Assembly: GCA_964604165.1 (NCBI GenBank)
Contig: CAZRYF010000017.1
Location: 5,696-69,695, forward strand
Source: JAYZDK01 sp964604165
GTDB taxonomy: Bacteria; Myxococcota_A; UBA796; CAJQPC01
Length of the DNA stretch: 64,000 nt
Direction: 5' to 3'
In this document: one piece after another, positions 53,804 to 62,905 of the stretch
How positions within the stretch are numbered: position 1 is the first letter of the stretch
Layout: every line of letters starts with the position of its first letter
Notes under the pieces: model-generated
What the model was told of the DNA's origin: nothing
Database searches by the model: none
The model's input: only the letters and a program-made list of their open reading frames with translations
Made by a program: the position numbers and the translations under genes

Positions 53804-54803
53804 TGACACTGTCCGGCAGCGCTTGAACAAGCCGGGAGAAGGCCGGCCGCGACAACCCGTTGCCATCCAAGGCGAGCCTCTCGATGCCTCTCAACCCCCA
53901 AAAAGCCTGCAAGTCACCATCGGACAACCCACAGCGCTGAAGCCAAAGGCGCTTCCACTCCGCCCGCCGCAGAAGAGACTTCACCCCCCCGGACCCAATG
54001 GCATTGCCCGAGAGGTCCAAGTGCAAGAGAGCAGGCAGCTTCACCAGGGCCTGTACAGAACCAGGGCCCAGACCACACTCCCCCACCCTTAGATCCACAA
54101 GGGCTCTCAGCGCACCCAGCGCTCGTGCACCCGCATAGCCCACCGGGTTTCGGGAAAGGTCCAACTGCACCAAGGAGCGAAACCCGGAGAGGACGCGTGC
54201 ACCGGCCCCGGTGATCCCATTGTGGGCGAGATCAAGCCGCACAAGCCCCGTGAGTTGTGACAAGGCCTCTACGCCTTCATTTCCGATTTCATTGCCTCGA
54301 AGGTCAAGCCACCTCAAACCCTGGAGTCTGGCCAGCTGGTGCGCCCCGTGTACACCCAAGCGGTTGTCACAGAGACGAAGCCGAACAAGCCTGGGCAAGC
54401 CCGAGAGGACCTGAAAGAAACGATCATCTCCATCCACGAAGAAAAACACGACATTCTCAGGACCCGCCACCAAGCTCGACCGTCGCGCCTGCACGGCATT
54501 TCCATCCACCGCGAGCGCTTCCAGCACATCCCACCCAGGCGCATCCAGGCAGCCCACCACCGCCTCGAGACCCATTCCCGCGGAGAAGGTCAGGCGGTCG
54601 ATGTTCACCCGCGCCTTTGGAGGCAGGCGCCCCAACACCCTTGCGCCTCGTTCAGTCAGGACCCGAACGGCCACACCGCGCCCCAGAGAGCGAGCCACGA
54701 GATCCCCCCGATGGAGGGCATCCAGGTCTTTTCGATCCTGGCAGGAAAGCCCCGCTCCCAAGTCGACCCGGGAGGGGGAAGTGGCGGGTGCAGAGGAAGG
54801 CAT
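53796..54803 (-). CDS. Leucine-rich-repeat protein (RanGAP/NLR-like LRR)
   Basis: 335 residues from the ATG at 54803. The C-terminal two thirds are at least seven LRRs of the RanGAP type: LVRLRLCDNRLGVHGAHQLARLQ, LRWLDLRGNEIGNEGVEALSQL, LVRLDLAHNGITGAGARVLSGF, LVQLDLSRNPVGYAGARALGAL and others. The N-terminus has DRKDLDALHRGDLVARSLGRGVAVRVL, possibly a short adaptor domain common in this phylum. LRRs mediate protein binding. No signal peptide. Divergent from the SUMF1-like gene. Confidence 0.85.
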   Translation of the reverse strand: MPSSAPATSPSRVDLGAGLSCQDRKDLDALHRGDLVARSLGRGVAVRVLTERGARVLGRLPPKARVNIDRLTFSAGMGLEAVVGCLDAPGWDVLEALAVDGNAVQARRSSLVAGPENVVFFFVDGDDRFFQVLSGLPRLVRLRLCDNRLGVHGAHQLARLQGLRWLDLRGNEIGNEGVEALSQLTGLVRLDLAHNGITGAGARVLSGFRSLVQLDLSRNPVGYAGARALGALRALVDLRVGECGLGPGSVQALVKLPALLHLDLSGNAIGSGGVKSLLRRAEWKRLWLQRCGLSDGDLQAFWGLRGIERLALDGNGLSRPAFSRLVQALPDSVIT

Positions 54804-54876
54804 GTGGGGAATTGTACATCCGGCCTGCAAAATGCCGGGCCTCCAGGGGAACGTTATGTGTGGATAGGAGGTGCCC

Positions 54877-55758
54877 GTGACACCCGACCTGCTCGCAGCT
54901 GACCTGGACACACTGGATGCGCTCACCCCCGGAGAGCGCGTGGAACGCCTGGCAGAACTGGCGAAACAAGCCATGGAGCACCAAGAGAACGGGCTCGCCA
55001 ATGCCCCGGCTCTGGCCCGCCTGGGGGAGGCCCTTCAGGCCGCCCTCGAGTCTGGGGAAGGTTCCACTCCGGACCGGCTCACCGTGGGCACTGGACTGGG
55101 CAAGCTTGGAGACGGGCGACTCTTGCTTCCGAACAGCGAAAATTACTGGGCGAAAATCGAACTGGCCTCCGGAGATCGAGTGCTCGTGGGGCGCCAACCG
55201 GTCAGCACCCGCGCGTTTCAACGGTTCGTGGACTCCGGAGAGTACGACAACGATGCCCACTGGACCGAGACTTCCCTGGGATGGAAGAACCTGGGCCGAA
55301 AGACCTGGGCCGACCTGGCAGCCATTGTGCCGCCCAGCTTGATGGGGGCCAATCAGCCCGTCGTGGGGACCAATTGGTACGAGGCCAGCGCCTACGCCGC
55401 CTCGGTGGGAGGCCGCCTGCCCACGGTCCACGAGCGCCTTCAGATCGTGCGGGGCGCGGAGAAGCGGCCCTACCCCTGGGGCGACCCCTTCGGCCAGGGA
55501 AACGCGAACACGGAAGAAGAGGCCCTCGGTCAGCCCTGCGCAGTAGGGCTGTTTCACGCAGACCGCACTCCGGAAGGCGTCTGGGATCTCGCTGGCAACG
55601 CAGGGGAGTGGCTGCAGGACGTGGTGGGAGAGCAGCGCTTGTACCACCCGGGGTCCTGGAAGCAGCCGTCTCTCGCGTCCTGGGCCAAGGCCCGGTCCAT
55701 GGAGGCGCCCACCTTCCGCGCCGATGACCTGGGTTTCCGGATCGTGCGGGACGCTTAG
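54877..55758 (+). CDS. SUMF1/FGE-fold protein lacking the catalytic cysteines
   Basis: 293 residues from the GTG at 54877, with AGGAGG five bases upstream; a GTG at 54871 overlaps that site. The formylglycine-generating-enzyme fold is clear: VGRQPVSTRAFQRFVDSG, PVVGTNWYEASAYAASVGGRLPTVHER, RPYPWGD and GVWDLAGNAGEWLQDV. The C-terminal SFLC...YC.RYR-type segment that holds the copper-binding cysteines in true FGE is absent; it reads GSWKQPSLASWAKARS instead. So it is unlikely to activate sulfatases and is probably a binding or structural member of the family. Confidence 0.87.
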   Translation: MTPDLLAADLDTLDALTPGERVERLAELAKQAMEHQENGLANAPALARLGEALQAALESGEGSTPDRLTVGTGLGKLGDGRLLLPNSENYWAKIELASGDRVLVGRQPVSTRAFQRFVDSGEYDNDAHWTETSLGWKNLGRKTWADLAAIVPPSLMGANQPVVGTNWYEASAYAASVGGRLPTVHERLQIVRGAEKRPYPWGDPFGQGNANTEEEALGQPCAVGLFHADRTPEGVWDLAGNAGEWLQDVVGEQRLYHPGSWKQPSLASWAKARSMEAPTFRADDLGFRIVRDA

Positions 55759-55759
55759 A

Positions 55760-55980
55760 CCGGATATTTCACCAGGCTTCGTTGCGAGGGCCCGTAGTGC
55801 GCCAGCGAGGCGGGTTTTGGCGGGGTCCCGCAGGCGGGGGACCGTACGGGTCGGGGGGCCGCGACAAGAGCCACCGCAGCAAGCAATTCGGGGCCGCCAG
55901 CTGGAGCGTAGCGGAAGCCGGCGAAAGCCCTCGCCGAACGGCGAGGGACCGCAGGGTAGAACGGCTGGTGAAATATCCGG
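55760..55980. mobile_element. 221-bp element with 16-bp perfect terminal inverted repeats
   Basis: The two ends are exact inverted repeats: CCGGATATTTCACCAG at 55760-55775 and CTGGTGAAATATCCGG at 55965-55980. The interior has no plausible gene but strong hairpin potential, for example CCCTCGCC-GAAC-GGCGAGGG at 55928-55947 and a GTCCCGC/GCGGGGGAC pair. It begins one base after the SUMF1-like stop codon and ends 29 bases before the stop of the convergent gene. It could be a MITE, an IS200/IS605- or IscB-type guide-RNA remnant, or a structured RNA. Which one is not decided by the sequence. Confidence 0.65.
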
Positions 55981-56009
55981 GTTAGCCCAAAGCAAAGCCG
56001 GTCAAGGCT

Positions 56010-57944
56010 TCAAGCTAAATCACTGGCCGACCGACGACGTCGCCGGCCGAGAATCCCCGCCAGCGCCCACCAGGCAGCGGCGGGAAACCCGGACGTTGCG
56101 CAGCCACCTGGATCCCCTGCATCCGGGAGTTCCTCGTCGCTCCGGCAGCACCCAAGAGGCGGAGGTGTGGTGCCGCCCGTGTCGCTACCGCCAGACTGAC
56201 AGTCTGTGTTGGCCTCCCCCGGGCTGGGGCTCCAACACGTGGCCCAGTCCTCGGAAGCATCGTCTGAGTCTGCCCCATCGGGCCACCTGGAAATGGAGGC
56301 GTCATCCTCGGGAGTCGGGCCGAGGGTCACAGCGATTCCACCTGAGTCATCCACGAGACCGTCCTCGTTCACCGGCCCATAGACCAGGGTGTCCACAACC
56401 CCCCCTTCGCAGTCCAACAAGCGCACGCCGTCCGCATTGCTGGAGGCATTGCCCATGCTCAAGTTGTCCGTGGTCTGCAGGTTGGCCCCTTCCACATCGG
56501 GCCCTCCGATGAGCACGTGGTCTCCGGCATCAATACCCGCCCCATTGGGGAACACCACCGCGATCGAGCCCCAGGAAGACTTACCGATGTCGATCTGCCA
56601 ACCGTCCAGGCGCACAGACGTAGAACCGATGTTGACCAGCTCGATCCACTCGTAGCCACCGTCGGTTCCATCCGGATTGGCGAAAACCTCGTTGATCTTG
56701 ATGTCGGATGCGTTCTCGACCTCACACACGGCCGGCTCTTGATCCTCATTGGGACTTCCCGGGGTGCAGTCTCCGCTCTCCAAGATCACAAAGTCACTGC
56801 CCGAAGCGTCTGTGTCGTAGCCGTTCTGTACCCGGGCGAGACACTCCTCCTCCCCAGGGGCTTCAGCCAGAGAGCTGGCGACCTGTCCGCTGTCATCGAT
56901 GAAGGAGTCACTGTTGGGGCTGCCGTAGACCACCGTGTCCGCCACGCCCTCTTCACACACCAACCGCACAGCATCCGAGTTGCTGGAGCCCTGTCCCAGG
57001 TCCAGGGAGTCCGGGTCCGCCACCACAATGTCGGCGGCGCCCCCTGCAGCATTCTCCTCCCCCACCAAGAGGTAGGAGCCAGCGGGCAGGAAGCCGAACA
57101 GGGACACCCGCTCACTGTAGGTGGACTTGGCACGCTCAATGGCCCAACCATTGAGTTCGGCCGGTTCTGTCCCCGCGTTGAAGATCTCAATCCACTCGCC
57201 CATGGCGCTGGAATCCGAGCCCGCGGGATTGGTTAGAAGTTCGTTGATGACCACGCTGCCTTCGCACCCCGCGGGTGGATCCCCCGTGTCTGGAGGGCCC
57301 GTGTCGGGGACGTCACCGCAGCTGTTTGGCTGGCCAGGAGAAGGGGAGTCGTCCTCGCAGAAGTCGTCCCCGGAGTTGTCGCTGTCCTCTCCGTCTACCT
57401 GGCGCGCCACGGAGCTCCCACTGTCAGGCTTGGGGGCCAGGTGGGCGTCGGCGGCCACCAGCCCCGAGTCGTCCCGCCAGTCGTCATACCCCACGTTCTG
57501 GTTGCCATAAATGACCGTGTCGGCCACGGACCCGTCGCAGACAATTCGCACGCCATCCGCATTGGAGGAGGCGTTGCCCAGGTCCAGCTTGTCCCCCGAA
57601 GAAAGCCGCAAGTCCACTGCCCCAGGGGCGTTTTCCTCCCCCACCACGTACACCGACTCTCCATCCAGGGTGCCAGAAAGATCGGCTCTTCCATTCCAGT
57701 CGGAGCTGGCACTCTTGGCTCGCTCTACGGACCACCCATCCAAGCTCACCGCCGCTCCACCGGTGTTGTAGATCTCCACCCACTCGGCCAAGGCGGAGGA
57801 GTCCGCCCCATCCGGATCCGGCACGAATTCATTGATCTTGAGGTCGTAGTGGCCGCTGCAAAATGCAAGCGCCGGCCCGGACAGCAACCACAAGGGAGCG
57901 ACGGTCCACCATCGAGCTGGAATCAGGGGCAGGCGCAGCCGCAT
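56010..57944 (-). CDS. Exported triple lamin-tail-domain protein with MYXO-CTERM-like sorting tag
   Basis: 644 residues. Signal peptide RWWTVAPLWLLSGPALA. Three lamin-tail (LTD) domains follow: KINEFVPDPDGADSSALAEWVEIYN, VINELLTNPAGSDSSAMGEWIEIFN and KINEVFANPDGTDGGYEWIELVN, each about 165 residues and ending with a DDSG...SPSPG segment. DTGPPDTGDPP and DTGGTTPPP linkers separate them. The C-terminus GCATSGFPAAAWWALAGILG then RRRRR is a Cys, helix and Arg-cluster tripartite tag of MYXO-CTERM type, processed by myxosortase. The protein should be anchored at the surface of the outer membrane. Function unknown. Confidence 0.88.
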   Translation of the reverse strand: MRLRLPLIPARWWTVAPLWLLSGPALAFCSGHYDLKINEFVPDPDGADSSALAEWVEIYNTGGAAVSLDGWSVERAKSASSDWNGRADLSGTLDGESVYVVGEENAPGAVDLRLSSGDKLDLGNASSNADGVRIVCDGSVADTVIYGNQNVGYDDWRDDSGLVAADAHLAPKPDSGSSVARQVDGEDSDNSGDDFCEDDSPSPGQPNSCGDVPDTGPPDTGDPPAGCEGSVVINELLTNPAGSDSSAMGEWIEIFNAGTEPAELNGWAIERAKSTYSERVSLFGFLPAGSYLLVGEENAAGGAADIVVADPDSLDLGQGSSNSDAVRLVCEEGVADTVVYGSPNSDSFIDDSGQVASSLAEAPGEEECLARVQNGYDTDASGSDFVILESGDCTPGSPNEDQEPAVCEVENASDIKINEVFANPDGTDGGYEWIELVNIGSTSVRLDGWQIDIGKSSWGSIAVVFPNGAGIDAGDHVLIGGPDVEGANLQTTDNLSMGNASSNADGVRLLDCEGGVVDTLVYGPVNEDGLVDDSGGIAVTLGPTPEDDASISRWPDGADSDDASEDWATCWSPSPGEANTDCQSGGSDTGGTTPPPLGCCRSDEELPDAGDPGGCATSGFPAAAWWALAGILGRRRRRSASDLA

Positions 57945-58019
57945 GTGTTCTTGCCTCTCAAGGTCTCGGAACTATAGCCGGATGAGGCGGGCCCGCCCTC
58001 TCCCTGGACGCCCGACAGG

Positions 58020-59201
58020 TCAAACCAGGTCCTTGTAGGAGGATCGCCCCCCCTGTGAACGAAAGAGGCTGACCCCGGCGATCCCAAGGAGCACCAGGGG
58101 GCTCCAGACCAGCGGATGTCCTCGGCGGTGCTTGAGAAAGTACACCAGGGTGTCTCCCAGCGCGACCGGGTGCACCCCGCCTTCTGGACCCGTGAATTTC
58201 ATGGCACCCACGCTGGCCTCCACCGCGCCTCGCAGCGCGGCATCCTCGGCCGGAGTTCCCAGAGCATAGGTCAGGATGACCCCGTCGTCATACGGCGTCA
58301 GCGCCACCCAGACCGCCGTGTCACCTCCCGAGGGGAGTCGATAGAGCGCGGACGTGCGGCCCGCAGGGCTCTCCAGAAGCTCTGCCTCTACCATGGCTTC
58401 CCCAAACCCCCGGAACACCGTGGCCCGGATGTGCTGATCCACCGCTGCAAAGGAGTGCTCGTCCACCACACCCAAGAAGAGCTCCATGGTGCAAGAAAGC
58501 AGCAGGTTGGTCTCGCCGCTGGCCTTCGGGGCAATCCCCATCCAGCAGGTGTCGTCGGTGACGCGCTTCTGGCCCAGCTGAGAGGCCAACTGGACTGCCT
58601 CCAGGAACTCTCCACGCAGGGGCTTTCGCCAACCATCCGGCAAGACCGACGAGAACGAACCAGCGGAGACGTCTCCGTCGAGTTCAGACAAGTCCGCCGC
58701 GGGGTGCTCCACTTCGATTCCGGGCACCCAGGCGTCCAAGGCAGCCCGGGCCCGACGACGGTTCTTTTGCAGGGCCGTTGAGACCACGTGGACCATCCGT
58801 CCCTCAATGGCAAAGGTCTCCTGAAAAGCAACCGCCTGGGTCTCTCCCTTCACTTTGTAGGCAATCTCGGACAGGGCGTGGAACGCACCTTCCCGGGCCA
58901 AGGAGGATACCTCCCGTATGCTGAAATCTTCCCCCTTCTGGTGTTCTTTGAGCCAAGGAACCGCCAAATCCTTGGCCCATTTCTCGGCCAGGCCGTCCAC
59001 GAGGGGCTGCTGATAGGTGGTGGAAGACACGTGCAACTGTACGCTCTTTCGACCATCTCGCGCCTCCAGGTCCCAGTCCGACCACCGGGGCACAGACCAG
59101 CCCGACGGCAAGGGCAGAGTGATGCCCACCCGGGCCAGGTAGAGGGGCTCCTCCTCTGCAGAAACCCCACCGGCCAGAAACCACAAGACAAGGCTGATCA
59201 A
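58020..59201 (-). CDS. Exported protein of unknown function with C-terminal membrane helix
   Basis: 393 residues with a signal peptide (MISLVLWFLAGGVSA) and one membrane helix near the C-terminus (HPLVWSPLVLLGIAGVSLF). Between them are two similar domains with LPLPSGWSVPRWSDWDLEARDG and SSVLPDGWRKPLRGEFLEAV, each starting with an L/LP-x-GW pattern as in PsbP/MOG1-like or DUF1795 domains. The start overlaps the stop of the upstream gene by four bases. I do not recognise the family with certainty. Confidence 0.75.
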   Translation of the reverse strand: MISLVLWFLAGGVSAEEEPLYLARVGITLPLPSGWSVPRWSDWDLEARDGRKSVQLHVSSTTYQQPLVDGLAEKWAKDLAVPWLKEHQKGEDFSIREVSSLAREGAFHALSEIAYKVKGETQAVAFQETFAIEGRMVHVVSTALQKNRRRARAALDAWVPGIEVEHPAADLSELDGDVSAGSFSSVLPDGWRKPLRGEFLEAVQLASQLGQKRVTDDTCWMGIAPKASGETNLLLSCTMELFLGVVDEHSFAAVDQHIRATVFRGFGEAMVEAELLESPAGRTSALYRLPSGGDTAVWVALTPYDDGVILTYALGTPAEDAALRGAVEASVGAMKFTGPEGGVHPVALGDTLVYFLKHRRGHPLVWSPLVLLGIAGVSLFRSQGGRSSYKDLV

Positions 59202-59773
59202 GAGCCTTCCTCCTTCTGGCCCACCACCGCTTCTTCCAAAAAGCCCAAGCGGTCATTCCCAAAAAAGAGCTTTCTACCCACAAAAAAACTGGGTGATCCA
59301 AAGGCACCCCGCGCCACCGCCTCCTCTGTGGTTTTCTCCAAGCGCTCCATGGACTCCACTCTGGCCCCCATCACCAACGCCTCCTTCCCCACGATCTCCT
59401 GCAGGATCTCCTGGCTCGACAGATCGCGGCCTTCCCCCCAGAGAGCTCGGAACAGCAACCGGGACAGCGCCGGGCGCTCGGCCTTGCCCACGCACACCAG
59501 CACCCGCATGGCATCCAGGGTGTTCACCGGAAAGCTGTCCGGAAAGTGAAGTGGCACCCCAATGCGATCCGCCCACCGGCCGAGGTCCCGCACCATGTAC
59601 CGGCGCCGCGGTCCCAACTGCACGCTTGGATCATCCCCTACCTGTCGGAACACACCGCTCAACAGGAACGGCCGCCAGCGGACATCAGCGCCGGTGCGGT
59701 CTTCAAGCCCCTGGATCCGCTCGGCAGCGAGGTAGCTGTAGGGGGAACCGATATCGTAGAAGAACTCGATCAT
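59198..59773 (-). CDS. DsbA-fold 2-hydroxychromene-2-carboxylate isomerase/GST-kappa-like protein
   Basis: 191 residues. FFYDIGSPYSYLAAERI has the Ser of the HCCA isomerase/GST-kappa active site instead of a CxxC. RWRPFLLSGVFRQVGD, FPVNTLDAMRVLV and ARGAFGSPSFFVGRKLFFGNDRLGFLEEAV complete the thioredoxin-like fold with a helical insert. The family isomerises or conjugates aromatic compounds using glutathione. It lies 21 bases downstream of argH in the same operon, with no clear link to arginine synthesis. Confidence 0.85.
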   Translation of the reverse strand: MIEFFYDIGSPYSYLAAERIQGLEDRTGADVRWRPFLLSGVFRQVGDDPSVQLGPRRRYMVRDLGRWADRIGVPLHFPDSFPVNTLDAMRVLVCVGKAERPALSRLLFRALWGEGRDLSSQEILQEIVGKEALVMGARVESMERLEKTTEEAVARGAFGSPSFFVGRKLFFGNDRLGFLEEAVVGQKEEGS

Positions 59774-59794
59774 GGGGCCATCGGCCCCACCCTA

Positions 59795-61177
59795 TCACCC
59801 CCTGTGGTCGGTGCTCCCAATCGCCGAGCGCAGGAGAGAAACCTGACGCCCGATCTCTACCCAGGCGGTTCCTCCCCGGGAGGTACGACGTTCGGCCGCA
59901 CGTACCGGATCCAGGGCCTGCAAGGCTGCTTCCCCAAGGGCGGCGTGGTGTTCCGCCAGCACCTCGGCCGTCAACAGGCTGAAGTTTCCACCTTGCTCCT
60001 CGCACCAGCGCACGATTCGCCCCACCACGTGGTGCGCCTCGCGAAATGGGACGCCCTGCTCCACCAGAAAATCCGCCAGCTCGGTGGCCAGTAGAAAATC
60101 CCCCGACAGGTCAAACCTCTCAGCGTTCACAGCCAGATCTCCCCAGACCCCCGCGAGCACCGAGACTGAAGCCACGGTCGTATCCACCGCATCAAAAAGC
60201 GGGTCCTTGTCCTCCTGCAGGTCGCGCATGTAGGCCAGCGGAAGTCCTTTTGAGAGATTCAACAGGGCCATGAGATCCCCCACGACCCGGGCACCCTTTC
60301 CCCGCACCAGCTCTGCTGCATCCGGGTTGCGCTTCTGAGGCATGATGCTGGAACCAGTGCTCCAGGCATCTCCCAGGCGCACCAGGGCAAACTCCGCAGA
60401 GCTCCAGAGCACCAGCTCCCCCGCCATGCGAGACAAGCGGGTCATGGTAATGGCGCAGACCGCAGCCACCTCCTGCATGTGATCCCGTGCGCTCACCGCA
60501 TCCATTGCGTTCTCCACCACCGCACCAAAGCCAAGGGCTGCCGCCGTGTGTTCCCGATCAATAGGGTGCGGGGTACCGGCCATGGCGCCAGCTCCGAGGG
60601 GGCATGCATCGACCCGAACGAGGGCCTCTCGGCATCGGTCCAAGTCCCTGGAGAGGGCAAAGGCATGGGCCAGAAGGTGGTGGCCCAACCAGATGGGCTG
60701 GCCGCGCTGGAGGTGAGTGTAGCCGGGAATCAGAGTGCGGCCGTCCGACTCCACCCGATCCAGCAGCACTCCCACCAGCCGAACCAGCTGGTCCGAAAGA
60801 TCCACCAGGCGGCCCTTGAGCCACAGGCGTACATCGGTGGCCACCTGGTCGTTTCGGGATCTCGCCGTGTGCAGCTTGCCCGCTACGGCCCCCACGTGGT
60901 GGCCCAGGCGATGCTCCACCGCCATGTGAATGTCCTCCAGCTCCGGGCCCGGGGTCCAGGTGCCCTCTCGAAGCTCGGTGGCCACCTCGTGCAGTCCGCG
61001 CTGAAGCTCCAGCCCTTCGTGCTGCGATAGCAATCCCACGTGCTGCAACATGGCTGCGTGGGCGAGAGAACCTTGGATGTCCTCCTCGAACATGCGCAGA
61101 TCGACGTCCAGCGACTCGCTGAACCGCTGCATCTCCTCCGCAGGTCCTCCGTCGAAACGACCGTCCCACATGCCCAT
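59795..61177 (-). CDS. argH: Argininosuccinate lyase
   Basis: 460 residues from the ATG at 61177; MWDGRFDGGPAEEMQRFSESLDVDLRMFEEDIQGSLAHAAML is the standard N-terminus. HTARSRNDQVATDVRLW, PGYTHLQRGQPIWLGHHLLAHA, and the flexible loop GSSIMPQKRNPDAAELVRGK with the catalytic Ser are present. It splits argininosuccinate to arginine and fumarate, the last step of arginine synthesis. It starts two bases after the argG stop. Confidence 0.96.
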   Translation of the reverse strand: MGMWDGRFDGGPAEEMQRFSESLDVDLRMFEEDIQGSLAHAAMLQHVGLLSQHEGLELQRGLHEVATELREGTWTPGPELEDIHMAVEHRLGHHVGAVAGKLHTARSRNDQVATDVRLWLKGRLVDLSDQLVRLVGVLLDRVESDGRTLIPGYTHLQRGQPIWLGHHLLAHAFALSRDLDRCREALVRVDACPLGAGAMAGTPHPIDREHTAAALGFGAVVENAMDAVSARDHMQEVAAVCAITMTRLSRMAGELVLWSSAEFALVRLGDAWSTGSSIMPQKRNPDAAELVRGKGARVVGDLMALLNLSKGLPLAYMRDLQEDKDPLFDAVDTTVASVSVLAGVWGDLAVNAERFDLSGDFLLATELADFLVEQGVPFREAHHVVGRIVRWCEEQGGNFSLLTAEVLAEHHAALGEAALQALDPVRAAERRTSRGGTAWVEIGRQVSLLRSAIGSTDHRG

Positions 61178-61179
61178 AA

Positions 61180-62433
61180 TTACCGCCCTTCCGCCATTCC
61201 GTGCTTGCCGGTCTGGCCGTGCTGAAAGACAGGCTTTCCGGACTTGCGGCGCACCTCGGCCACGGTCTTGTAGGAGAGCCCAAAGAGCTCGATGAACCCT
61301 TCTGCGTGCTCCCGCTTGAAGGTGTCCCCCTCGTGGTAGGTGGAGAGACCGGTGTCGTAGAGGGAGAAGGGGGAGCGGCGTCCGGTGATGCGGGCCAGCC
61401 CCGCGCTCAAGCGAATGCGAACCTCGCCCGAGACCGTCCGCTGGGACTCCTCGATAAAGGCCTGCAAGCACTCCCTCAGGGGGCCAAACCACAGTCCATC
61501 GTAGATGAGGTTGGCGTAGTCCTGGGAGATGCGGCGCATGTAGTTGAAGGTCGGCCGATCCAGGCAGATCCGCTCCAACTCTGTGTGGGCCATGTGCAAC
61601 AGAGTGGCCCCCGGGGCCTCATAGACCTCCCGGGACTTGAGGCCCACCACCCGGTTCTCCACCATGTCGATGCGACCCACGCCAAAGCTGCCGGCGAGGT
61701 CGTTCAAGTAGGTAATGAGCTCCACCCCAGCCATGTTCCTCCCATCAATGGCCACGGGAATGCCCTGGTCAAAAGTCAGCACCAGCTCCACCGACCCCTT
61801 GGGGGCATGGGAGGGATCGCTGGTCATGCGCCAGACATCTTCCGGGGGCTCACACCAGAGATCCTCCATTTCGCCGCACTCGATGGCGCAGCCCCAGAGG
61901 TTCTGATCAATGGAGTAGGGCTTCTCCTTGGTCACCGGAATGGGGATGCCGTGTTCCACCGCGTAGTCGACCTCATCGTCTCGGGTCAGAAGTTCCCAGG
62001 TCCGAAGAGGTGCAATCACCTCCAAATGGGGCGCAAGTGACTTGACCGCCACCTCAAAGCGTACCTGGTCATTCCCTTTGCCCGTGCAGCCGTGAGACAC
62101 GGCGTCCGCGCCTTCCGCCAGGGCCGTCTCCACGAGCCGCTCTGCAAGGAGCGGACGCCCAAGAGCCGTGTGCAGTGGGTACATGCCTTCGTAGATCGCC
62201 GAAGCCATGAGAGAGGGCCAGATGAACTCGCTGACAAAGCGCTCGCTCAAGTCCTCCACCACCGACTTGCTGGCGCCCGTTTGAAGAGCCTTCTGGCGAA
62301 TGGCCTCCAGGTCCTCGCCCTGACCGAGATCCCCGGTGTAGGCGATGATCTCCGCCCCCCCGTAGTTCTCGGAGAGCCAGGGAATCATGACGGAGGTGTC
62401 GAGCCCTCCAGAATAGGCAGTTACGATTTTCAT
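61180..62433 (-). CDS. argG: Argininosuccinate synthase
   Basis: 417 residues. The P-loop AYSGGLDTSVMIPWL, the HGCTGKGNDQVRFE segment, YSIDQNLWGCAIECG and GRIDMVENRVVGLKSREVYEAPG are all ArgG hallmarks. It joins citrulline and aspartate with ATP to argininosuccinate. Its start overlaps the argR stop by four bases (ATGA), so regulator and enzyme are cotranscribed. Confidence 0.97.
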   Translation of the reverse strand: MKIVTAYSGGLDTSVMIPWLSENYGGAEIIAYTGDLGQGEDLEAIRQKALQTGASKSVVEDLSERFVSEFIWPSLMASAIYEGMYPLHTALGRPLLAERLVETALAEGADAVSHGCTGKGNDQVRFEVAVKSLAPHLEVIAPLRTWELLTRDDEVDYAVEHGIPIPVTKEKPYSIDQNLWGCAIECGEMEDLWCEPPEDVWRMTSDPSHAPKGSVELVLTFDQGIPVAIDGRNMAGVELITYLNDLAGSFGVGRIDMVENRVVGLKSREVYEAPGATLLHMAHTELERICLDRPTFNYMRRISQDYANLIYDGLWFGPLRECLQAFIEESQRTVSGEVRIRLSAGLARITGRRSPFSLYDTGLSTYHEGDTFKREHAEGFIELFGLSYKTVAEVRRKSGKPVFQHGQTGKHGMAEGR

Positions 62434-62897
62434 GTTCCTTCCTCCACTTTTGCTGCTTCCAGCGATTCGATGCGTTCGGCGAGACTGGCAGTCCGGGAGA
62501 GGTCCCGGGGAGAGACAAAGATCGTGTCATCTCCTGCCACGGTGCCAAGGATTTCAGACTCATTCCAGGAATCGATAAACGCCGCCACCCCCTGGGCGCG
62601 GCCGGGCAAGGTGCGCACGACGATGAGCGAGCCGTTGTGCTCGACCCGGGTGATCTCCATGGCCACCACCTGGCGCACCACGGCGGCGTAGGCCCGGGAG
62701 TGGTCCAGGGCATAGGCCGGACCCGTCGGGGTCGCCCGACGAACGATGCCCATAGAGCGCAGATCCCGGGACAGGGTGGCCTGTGTGCAGACCACTCCTT
62801 CCTGAAAGAGAAGATCCACAAGGTCCGCTTGGGAGGCGACCTGGTGTTGCTGCACAAGACGCTTGATGTGCGCCCGACGGGTCTCACGTGTAGCCAT
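62430..62897 (-). CDS. argR: Arginine repressor
   Basis: 155 residues, the normal size. The N-terminal winged helix ends with CTQATLSRDLRSMGIVR, the recognition helix of ArgR. The C-terminal domain carries GTVAGDDTIFV, the arginine-binding hexamerisation motif. It represses arginine genes when arginine is high and here leads the argR-argG-argH transcript, so it controls itself as well. No Shine-Dalgarno site precedes the ATG; see the promoter entry. Confidence 0.95.
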   Translation of the reverse strand: MATRETRRAHIKRLVQQHQVASQADLVDLLFQEGVVCTQATLSRDLRSMGIVRRATPTGPAYALDHSRAYAAVVRQVVAMEITRVEHNGSLIVVRTLPGRAQGVAAFIDSWNESEILGTVAGDDTIFVSPRDLSRTASLAERIESLEAAKVEEGT

Positions 62898-62905
62898 AGC
62901 GGCAA

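Noticed and set aside
54652..55995. 447-residue antisense open frame over the SUMF1-like gene
   Set aside because: The sense-strand protein has clear family motifs; the antisense translation has none.
55724..56512. 262-residue open frame across the inverted-repeat element
   Set aside because: It runs through the end of the SUMF1-like gene, the repeat element and antisense to the MYXO-CTERM protein; low-complexity composition, no start signal.
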